Assembly: GCA_026388655.1 (NCBI GenBank)
Contig: JAPLJI010000058.1
Span: 1-46,892, forward strand
Direction: 5' to 3'
Source of the DNA: Pseudomonadota bacterium
GTDB taxonomy: Bacteria > Desulfobacterota > JAPLJL01
Length of the DNA stretch: 46,892 nucleotides
Shown here: positions 40,140 through 46,892 of the stretch, one piece after another
Position numbering within the stretch: the first letter of the stretch is position 1
Layout: each line of letters opens with the position of its first letter
Notes under the pieces: generated by a model
What the model was told of the DNA's origin: nothing
The model's database searches: none
The model's input: the letters and a program-made list of their open reading frames with translations, nothing else
Position numbers and translations under genes: made by a program

Positions 40140-41465
40140 ATGAATCGATATTTATCAAAATCCCTCTTCCTTATATTAATAAGCATCTCCTTTTATCTAA
40201 TCCCTCTCTCCCTGCCCGCCTCCGTCCAGGCCTTCACCCTGAACGAAGCCATCCGCATCGGCCTGGAAAAGAATCCCAATATCCTGAGGGCTCAGGAGGA
40301 TATTAATGTTGCCAAAAGCCAGACCCTCCAGGCCCGCTCAGCCCTTATCCCAAAAATTGATGCCAAGGCCACCTACATGCCTAACAGCCTCGAAAAAACC
40401 GCTGTTCCTGAAGCATTCAAGAGTGTTATGCCTGACCTCGATATGACCAATGAATACTCACTGGAATTAAATTTCGTACAACCTCTCTTTTCCGGGGGTA
40501 AAATCTGGTATGCCAATCAGCAAGCCTCCCTCAATGTCTCGGTATCCAGGGAGAAGCTCCGCCAGACGCAGAACGAACTGATCCTTTCGATCACCCAGGC
40601 CTTCGACGGGGTAATCCTGGCCCGGGAATACATCCAGGTCATGCAGGAAGCGATCAACCTTACCGAGGAAAATCTTCAGGTCATCCGGGCCCGCTATCGC
40701 AACGGGGAAACCCTGGAGTTCGAGGTCCTCCGCGCGGAGGTCGAGCTCCTGAATCTCAAACCCCAGCTCATCGAAGCCAGGAATAAGCTCGAACTGGCCA
40801 ACTCCGGGCTGAAATTCCTTCTCGGAATGGATCCAAGCGAAAAGATCGAGGTCTCCGGGAGCCTGACCCCGTCGGAATTCAACCCCGATCTTAACTCCTG
40901 CCTCCAGACCGCCCTGGAAAAACGCCCGGAAGTGGCGCAGTTGAATTACCAGAAAAAAATCGTTCATCACCTGGTCAAATACGCTCAGGCCGGTTACAGC
41001 CCGGACCTGGCCGCGGTTTTTCAATTTACCGAGCAATCTTTCAACCATATTAATAAAGGATGGGAGAAAGGATATAACGGCCTCCTGGTCCTCTCGGTCC
41101 CGATTTTCAACGGCTTTTACACCCATGGTAAAATCAAAGAGGCCAAGGGGCTTCTGGCCTCGGTTTCCATCGGCTTGAACCAGCTCAAGGACGGGATCCG
41201 GCTCGAGGTGGAGCAGGCCTATTTAAACCTCAATCAGTCCCGGGAAATCGTCGCCGCCAGCCAGGAAACCGTCAAGAAAGCCGAGCGGAGCGTGGAAATC
41301 GCCAAGGCCCAGTATGCCGTGGGTTACATCACCAGCCTGGACATGATGGGGGCCCGGCTGGCGCTCACCCAGGCCCGGACCAGCTATTTGAAGTCACTGT
41401 ATGATTTCATCGTCGCCAAGGCCCAGATGGAAAAAGCCATGGGCACGATCGGGGAAAAGAGTTAA
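40140..41465 (+). CDS. TolC family outer membrane efflux protein
   Basis: Signal peptide then FTLNEAIRIGLEKNPNILRAQEDINVAKSQTLQARSALIPKIDAKATY; long helical domain; the tracked ORF start at 40056 overlaps tetR, ATG at 40140 preferred. Confidence 0.93.
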   Translation: MNRYLSKSLFLILISISFYLIPLSLPASVQAFTLNEAIRIGLEKNPNILRAQEDINVAKSQTLQARSALIPKIDAKATYMPNSLEKTAVPEAFKSVMPDLDMTNEYSLELNFVQPLFSGGKIWYANQQASLNVSVSREKLRQTQNELILSITQAFDGVILAREYIQVMQEAINLTEENLQVIRARYRNGETLEFEVLRAEVELLNLKPQLIEARNKLELANSGLKFLLGMDPSEKIEVSGSLTPSEFNPDLNSCLQTALEKRPEVAQLNYQKKIVHHLVKYAQAGYSPDLAAVFQFTEQSFNHINKGWEKGYNGLLVLSVPIFNGFYTHGKIKEAKGLLASVSIGLNQLKDGIRLEVEQAYLNLNQSREIVAASQETVKKAERSVEIAKAQYAVGYITSLDMMGARLALTQARTSYLKSLYDFIVAKAQMEKAMGTIGEKS

Positions 41466-41504
41466 TCAGAAAACTGAAATCGGATAAATATTCCGGAGGG
41501 GAAA

Positions 41505-42425
41505 ATGGGGAAAACGAAGAAAATCTTAATCATTGTCGGAATCATCGTGGCCGGCATCGTCCTATTCCGCGGATACCAGGTCATTAAAGCCCGGAAGGTT
41601 CAAAAATCCGATGAAGTCCGGAAGATCCCGGTGACCGTTGAGCCGGTGCAACAGGGGAATATCCGCGACATTATTTATTTTAATGGTGACATCAAAGCCC
41701 AGGATGAGGTGGACGTGTTTCCCAAGGTGCCGGGCAAACTCGTCGAGAACCGGGTCAAGGAAGGTGATCAGGTCAAAAAGGATCAGATCGTCGCCATGGT
41801 CGACCGGGACATCACCGGGATGAAATATGAGCTTTCGGAGGTCGCTTCCCCCATCTCCGGAATCATCGCCAAGGTATATAACGATCCCGGCGCGGGCCTG
41901 AGTCCCCCCACCATGAGCATGTCCATGGGCACCCCGATCGTCCGGATTGTGAGAGTAGACAAGGTCAAAGTCCTGATCGACATCCCCGAGTACCAGACCT
42001 CCAAGCTCAAAAAAGACCTCCCGGCGAAAATTAGGGTTGATGCCTTTCCCGACCGGGAATTCCCCGGCAACGTCTCGATGATCACTCCGGTGGTTGACCC
42101 CCTCACCCGGACTACCCGGGCCGAAATCGAGATCCCCAACCCGGACCATCTGCTCCGGCCGGGAATGTTCGCCCGGGTCAACTTAATCGTGAGCGAAAAA
42201 AAGAACCTGGTGATCGCCCCCGTGCGCGCACTTCTGAAAATTGAATCGAAAGACTATGTTTTTGTGACCGAAAACGGGATGGCCAAAAAAAAGGAACTGA
42301 AGCTGGGAATCCGAGAGGAAGAAAAAATCGAGGTGATCTCCGGCCTTTCCCGGGGGGAAGATCTCGTCATAGTCGGCCAGGAAATGCTTACCGATGGGCT
42401 GCCGGTGGAAATTGAAAAAGAATAA
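41505..42425 (+). CDS. RND efflux periplasmic adaptor (membrane fusion protein)
   Basis: GDIKAQDEVDVFPKVPGKLVENRVKEGDQVKKDQIVAMVDRDI...SPISGIIAKVYNDPGAGLSP. Confidence 0.93.
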   Translation: MGKTKKILIIVGIIVAGIVLFRGYQVIKARKVQKSDEVRKIPVTVEPVQQGNIRDIIYFNGDIKAQDEVDVFPKVPGKLVENRVKEGDQVKKDQIVAMVDRDITGMKYELSEVASPISGIIAKVYNDPGAGLSPPTMSMSMGTPIVRIVRVDKVKVLIDIPEYQTSKLKKDLPAKIRVDAFPDREFPGNVSMITPVVDPLTRTTRAEIEIPNPDHLLRPGMFARVNLIVSEKKNLVIAPVRALLKIESKDYVFVTENGMAKKKELKLGIREEEKIEVISGLSRGEDLVIVGQEMLTDGLPVEIEKE

Positions 42426-42533
42426 GCAGGTAATAGGTCAAAGTTGAAGGGTGAAAAGTTCAGAGGTTCAACATCCAAAGCAGGAGGCCGGGCGTCCCGC
42501 CTGGCAAATAGATAATAGAAAGGTAATTGATCA

Positions 42534-45500
42534 ATGAAGCTTCCTGAAATGAGCGTGCGCCGGCCGGTCCTGGTCACGATGTTTTTCATTGCTCTGACTT
42601 TGCTGGGAACGATGAGTTTTTACCTCCTCCCGATCGACACGATGCCCGACCTGGAAGTGCCGAATCTCGTCGTCATCACCCAGTATCCGGGTGCGGCGGC
42701 GGTGGACGTCGAGCAGACCGTGACCAAAACCCTGGAAAACGCCCTGGCCGCGGTCTCGAACCTGGATGAAATCAAGTCCACCTCGACCGAGGAATATTCG
42801 GTCATCAATCTCAAATTCACGTGGGGCACCAACATGAACACCGCCCTGGTGGACGCCCGGGATAAAATTTCGTTCGTCCAATCCTACCTTCCTGCCGACG
42901 TCAAAGACTCCATCTTTCTCCGGATCGACATGTCCATGTACCCGGTTTTGATTTACGGCGTCAGCGCCCAGCAGAACTACAACAACCTCAGCGACATTCT
43001 CGATAATCAGGTTTCCCCGGCCCTCAAACGCCTCCCGGGCGTGGCCCTGACCCAAACCATCGGCGCTCCCGTCCGGGAAATCCGGGTCAGCCTGAACCAG
43101 GATCGCCTGGCGGCCTACAAGATTTCCCCCTCCAAGGTGGTGCAGGCCATCCGTTACGAGAACCTGAACATCCCGGCGGGAAATATCAAGTTCGGCAAGA
43201 CCCAATACATTCTCCGGGTCCCGGGGGAATTCAAGAGCATCAAAGAGCTTGACACCGTAGTGGTGGATATCCGGAACGGAGTCCCCATTTATCTTCGCGA
43301 CCTGGCCCAGGTGGAGGACACTTTCAAGGAAGCGGAACGGGTTTTGCACATCAATCAGATGAACGGCACCCTCTTCATGGTCCAGAAGGCCTCGGGGGCC
43401 AACACCGTCCAGGTCGCCAAGGAAATAAAAAAAGGAATGGAACAAATTCGGAAAATCGTCCCCGCGGACGTTTCCTTTATGGAATTGATGGACACCTCCG
43501 AGTTCGTGATCCAATCCATCAATAACCTTTATCACGTGGTGTTATTCGCCGGTCTCTTCGTCATCCTGGTGGTCCTGGTTTTTCTCCGGAACATCCGGGC
43601 CAGCGTCATCATCGCCCTTACTATTCCGTTTTCCCTGGTCGTTTCCTTTATTTTCCTCTACGCCATGCACTATTCCCTCAACACCATGTCGCTTTCCAGC
43701 CTGGCCATCGCCATCGGCCTGGTGGTGGATGACGCCATCGTGGTTCTGGAAAACATCTTCCGGCATCGCCACCAGGGTATGCCCCCCCGCCAGGCCGCGG
43801 TCTTTGGAGCTTCCGAAGTGGGCCTGGCCGTGACCGCCTCCACCTTAACCATCCTGGCCATCCTCCTGCCGGTGATCTTCGTCCCCGGCATCACCGGCGT
43901 CATGTTCAAGCAATTCGGCCTGGTCACCGCCCTGGTTATCGGCATGTCCCTCCTGGTTTCCCTGACCATCACCCCCATGCTCGCCTCCAAGCTTTTTACC
44001 CGCCTGCCCGATCCCAACGCGCCGCCGGCCAACGCTCTGGAAAAAGCTTTCCGGGTATCCGAATCCTATCTCCATCTGATTGAGAACAGATATGCCGATC
44101 TCCTGGGCTGGGCGCTGGCCCATAAAAAAACCGTTATTTTCGGCGGGATCGGGATTTTCCTCGGCAGTCTCCTCCTGATGCCGCTGATCGGAACCGAGTT
44201 CTTTCCCACGGTGGACCAGGGATTTTTAAGCGGCAATTTCATACTTCCCACCGGAACCCGGATCGAGGAAACTGAAAAAGTCATAAACAAGCTGGAAGCG
44301 ATAATCGTGAAGGAGGTCCCGGAAAGGAAAATGGTCTTTGCCCGGGCCGGGAAATCAGAAAGCGGAATGGGGATCGCCTTCGGGCGCCAGGAAGACACCA
44401 ATATCATCTCTTTGGGGGCCCGACTAGTTTCGAAGAGCCATCGCTCCCGATCCCAGTTCGACATCGCCCATTCCCTCACGGCTTCATGTAATAAAATCCC
44501 CGGGATCGACACCATTGATTTTACCCTGCACGATCCCTTCGCCGAGCTCATGACCGGTGGCGGCAAGGCCATCCAGATCGAGATTTACGGGCGCGACTTT
44601 GACAAATCCTATCCCCTGGCGCAAAAGATTGAAAAAATCATCCGGGAGGTCCCGGGCACCGTAGACTCGGATATTTCCATGAAAATGGGGAGCCCCGAGC
44701 TCTGGGTGAAGGTGGACCGGGAAAAAGCCTCCCGCCTGGGCCTTCCCTTCGCCCTCATCGGCAGCACCGTCAGGACCAGCTTCTACGGCGAGATCGCCTC
44801 CCGCTACCGGGACAGAGGCAACGAATACGATATTTTCGTCAACCTCGACCCGCGTTACCGGCAGAGGGTCGAAGACGTGCAGAACCTGAAAATCCCGGTT
44901 GGGCTCTCCCTGCCGATCCCGATCGCCATCCCCGGAATGGAAAGCGGCACTGTTTCCCTCAGCAACCTGGCTCGGATCGTCCCCGCCACCGGCCCCCTGG
45001 CCATCGAGCACAAGAACCAGGAACGGATCATCAAGGTCGGGGCCTCCCTCTATAAACGCCCGCTGAGTGACGTGGTCTCGGACGTGAAAAAAGGCCTGGC
45101 CAAGCTCCCGGTCCCGGAAGGGATCAGCGTGGTTTTCGCCGGTTACGCCCAGACGCAGAAGGAATCCTTCGCCCTGCTGGGCATCGCCTTCATTCTCGGC
45201 ATGATCCTGGTCTACATGGTGATGGCCTCCCAGTTCGAATCCCTGATCCATCCCTTTGTCATTCTTTTCTCGATTCCTTTCGCCATTACCGGGGTCATCT
45301 GGGGGTTCCTGCTTTCCGGCTTCACCTTCGGCCTGATCGCCTTCATCGGGTTAATCATGTTGGTCGGGATCGTGGTTAAAAACGGCATCGTCATGATTGA
45401 CTACACCAACATTCTCCGCTCCCGGGGAATGGAAATCGAAACCGCCATCAAGGAGGCCTGCAAGATCAGGCTTCGCCCCGTCCTGATGACCTCCCTGACC

Positions 45501-45716
45501 GCCATCCTGGCCATGCTCCCGATGATCTTCGCCAAGGGCGAGGGCACGGAGATCTGGGCCCCGATGGGGGTAACCGTCGCCTGCGGCCTGACCGTATCCC
45601 TGCTGGTCACGCTGGTTTTCGTCCCGACCATGTATTCCATCCTGGAACGGAAAACCGATTTGAAAGGATACGAGGAAAGGGTTACGGGAACGACCATAGA
45701 GAAAGTGGAAAAATGA
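42534..45716 (+). CDS. RND efflux transporter inner membrane permease (HAE-1-like)
   Basis: 1060 aa; SVRRPVLVTMFFIALTLLG, LAIAIGLVVDDAIVVLENIFRH (paired Asp), FIGLIMLVGIVVKNGIVMIDYTN (Lys in TM10). Confidence 0.96.
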   Translation: MKLPEMSVRRPVLVTMFFIALTLLGTMSFYLLPIDTMPDLEVPNLVVITQYPGAAAVDVEQTVTKTLENALAAVSNLDEIKSTSTEEYSVINLKFTWGTNMNTALVDARDKISFVQSYLPADVKDSIFLRIDMSMYPVLIYGVSAQQNYNNLSDILDNQVSPALKRLPGVALTQTIGAPVREIRVSLNQDRLAAYKISPSKVVQAIRYENLNIPAGNIKFGKTQYILRVPGEFKSIKELDTVVVDIRNGVPIYLRDLAQVEDTFKEAERVLHINQMNGTLFMVQKASGANTVQVAKEIKKGMEQIRKIVPADVSFMELMDTSEFVIQSINNLYHVVLFAGLFVILVVLVFLRNIRASVIIALTIPFSLVVSFIFLYAMHYSLNTMSLSSLAIAIGLVVDDAIVVLENIFRHRHQGMPPRQAAVFGASEVGLAVTASTLTILAILLPVIFVPGITGVMFKQFGLVTALVIGMSLLVSLTITPMLASKLFTRLPDPNAPPANALEKAFRVSESYLHLIENRYADLLGWALAHKKTVIFGGIGIFLGSLLLMPLIGTEFFPTVDQGFLSGNFILPTGTRIEETEKVINKLEAIIVKEVPERKMVFARAGKSESGMGIAFGRQEDTNIISLGARLVSKSHRSRSQFDIAHSLTASCNKIPGIDTIDFTLHDPFAELMTGGGKAIQIEIYGRDFDKSYPLAQKIEKIIREVPGTVDSDISMKMGSPELWVKVDREKASRLGLPFALIGSTVRTSFYGEIASRYRDRGNEYDIFVNLDPRYRQRVEDVQNLKIPVGLSLPIPIAIPGMESGTVSLSNLARIVPATGPLAIEHKNQERIIKVGASLYKRPLSDVVSDVKKGLAKLPVPEGISVVFAGYAQTQKESFALLGIAFILGMILVYMVMASQFESLIHPFVILFSIPFAITGVIWGFLLSGFTFGLIAFIGLIMLVGIVVKNGIVMIDYTNILRSRGMEIETAIKEACKIRLRPVLMTSLTAILAMLPMIFAKGEGTEIWAPMGVTVACGLTVSLLVTLVFVPTMYSILERKTDLKGYEERVTGTTIEKVEK

Positions 45717-45765
45717 TCAAAAAGTAGGAAAGCCTTTTTCCTGAAAATATATTTATTTCCCCCTC

Positions 45766-45800
45766 AAGCACCCTTCTCCCCCGTCAGGAGAAGGGTGCTT
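45766..45800. terminator. Perfect 14-bp stem hairpin 3' of the RND permease (terminator or repeat)
   Basis: AAGCACCCTTCTCC CCCGTCA GGAGAAGGGTGCTT; no U tract follows. Confidence 0.55.
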
Positions 45801-45815
45801 GGTATTTCAAAGCTC

Positions 45816-45905
45816 TTTGTAGTTGCCCGATTTATCGGGCGTTTTTAAAAAACGCCGATTAATCGGCAGACTACAAAAAATAATCCACCCGCGAAGCACG
45901 GAGGA
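45816..45905. repeat. Copy 2 of the palindromic element flanking the efflux cassette (compact)
   Basis: TTTGTAGTTGCCCGATTTATCGGGCGTTTTTAAAAAACGCCGATTAATCGGCAGACTACAAAAAATAATCCACCCGCGAAGCACGGAGGAA. Confidence 0.85.
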
Positions 45906-46013
45906 AACGGAACCCTTCCCGGAATCTGTTAAAATAGATTGCCAGGCACCGCCCAAATTGGGGCCATTCAATAATGGCGTATTTTTATTGTTAAATTTCG
46001 CGGATATATTCCA

Positions 46014-46892
46014 ATGGCCTTAATCCGTTTTCTTAAACTTCTCACTTTCCATTTCGTTATGCTTGTCATCCGGGTCCTCCCCTTTCCCGCGCTCAAGCCC
46101 CTGGGAACCCTGGCCGGAGAACTTTATGTCTGGCTGGCCCGGAGACCCCGCCTGATCGGGATCAAAGCCATCGAAAGATGCCTTTCCCTTTCCCCGGCCG
46201 CAGCCCGGGAAATCTTCCGGCGTTCCAGCCGCAATTTCGGCCGGGCCGCCCTCCTCGCCGGCCGGCTGCCCGCCTTCACCCGCGCCCGGATGGAAAAACT
46301 GATCACGATCGAGGGCGAGGAGGAACTCCGCCGCATCAGGCAATCCGGTTCCGGGGCCGTGATCGTCACCGGCCACTTCGGGCCTTTCACCCTGATCGGA
46401 TCGCGCCTGAGCCTCGCCGGTTATCCCTCCGGTTACATCATCCGGATTTCCCGCGACCTCCCCGTCCGCAACGCTTTCATCAAAAAGGGCCGGGAAGGCC
46501 GGATCGAGCTGATTCCCAGCCGTCCGGGGGTTCAGTGTATCCGCGAATCAACCGATTACCTGAAGCGGGGCAACTTCCTGGTGGTTACCATCGATCATTC
46601 CGTGCATTACCGGGGCCAATCAGTCCGGCTTCTCAATCAGGACCTGAGATTTGAAACCGGGGCCATCTCCCTGGCCCGGAAGCTCGGGGTCCCCGTGGTC
46701 CCCGCTTTTATCGTCAAGGAAGGCGATCGTTACCGTTTGAAAATCTTCCCCGCGCTCTATCCCGCCGCGGAAAAATCCCCGGAACCGGTCGTCCGGAAGG
46801 TGGTCTCCCTCCTCGGGGAAATGATCCAGGCCCGCCCGGATCACTGGCTCTGGGACGAAAACCGCTGGCAGAGAATTCTCCCGGATGAGGAC
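46014..46892 (+). CDS. LpxL/HtrB-like lysophospholipid acyltransferase (3' truncated by window)
   Basis: My translation from ATG 46014: MALIRFLKLLTFHFVMLVIRVLPFPALKPLGTLAGELYVWLARR...GAVIVTGHFGPFTLIGSRLSLAGYPSGYIIR...TIDHSVHYRGQ...FETGAISLARKLGVPVVPAFIVKE...ARPDHWLWDENRWQRI; open to window end, therefore missing from the supplied ORF track. Confidence 0.85.
   Translation, partial: MALIRFLKLLTFHFVMLVIRVLPFPALKPLGTLAGELYVWLARRPRLIGIKAIERCLSLSPAAAREIFRRSSRNFGRAALLAGRLPAFTRARMEKLITIEGEEELRRIRQSGSGAVIVTGHFGPFTLIGSRLSLAGYPSGYIIRISRDLPVRNAFIKKGREGRIELIPSRPGVQCIRESTDYLKRGNFLVVTIDHSVHYRGQSVRLLNQDLRFETGAISLARKLGVPVVPAFIVKEGDRYRLKIFPALYPAAEKSPEPVVRKVVSLLGEMIQARPDHWLWDENRWQRILPDED

Noticed and set aside
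45766-45800. Confident rho-independent terminator after the RND gene
   Set aside because: Perfect hairpin but no U-rich tail, and similar G/C-rich palindromes here behave like repeats; left as uncertain.
39202-45905. Insertion-sequence composite transposon around the efflux cassette
   Set aside because: No transposase ORF within or next to the flanking repeats; only short palindromic elements are visible.

Overview
The window looks like a GC-rich Gram-negative-type chromosome segment (LPS-type rfaE2 and lpxL-like genes, TonB/Exb system, RND efflux). I cannot assign taxonomy; a Desulfobacterota-like or similar anaerobic lineage is only a guess. Most genes are on the minus strand. Left to right: hisF 3' end; an acyl-CoA catabolic cluster (FAD oxidoreductase, divergent B12-dependent mutase large subunit, amidohydrolase-2, acyl-CoA dehydrogenase, BadH-like SDR, two crotonases); a MetH-like protein without the reactivation domain; murI, rfaE2, cysK; a GH38 lipoprotein and a TonB receptor/TonB/ExbD/ExbB block; an orphan HPt-like protein; a coiled-coil/TPR protein; gltX; DUF3047; a second mutase large subunit; dxs; a zinc-ribbon protein; tRNA(CAT); the rpsU-dnaG-rpoD macromolecular synthesis block; a LytS/LytTR two-component pair; a tetR-tolC-MFP-RND efflux cassette; and the 5' part of an LpxL-like acyltransferase. 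The two signals I rate highest are (1) intergenic tracts with a roughly 7-nt period whose unit sequence differs from locus to locus, repeatedly placed directly after stop codons of minus-strand genes, and (2) a mutase paralog in the acyl-CoA cluster whose otherwise conserved active-site positions are substituted, next to a crotonase lacking both catalytic Glu residues. Several intergenic spaces also hold palindromic repeats with other palindromes nested in their loops. No CRISPR array, transposase or phage module was seen.
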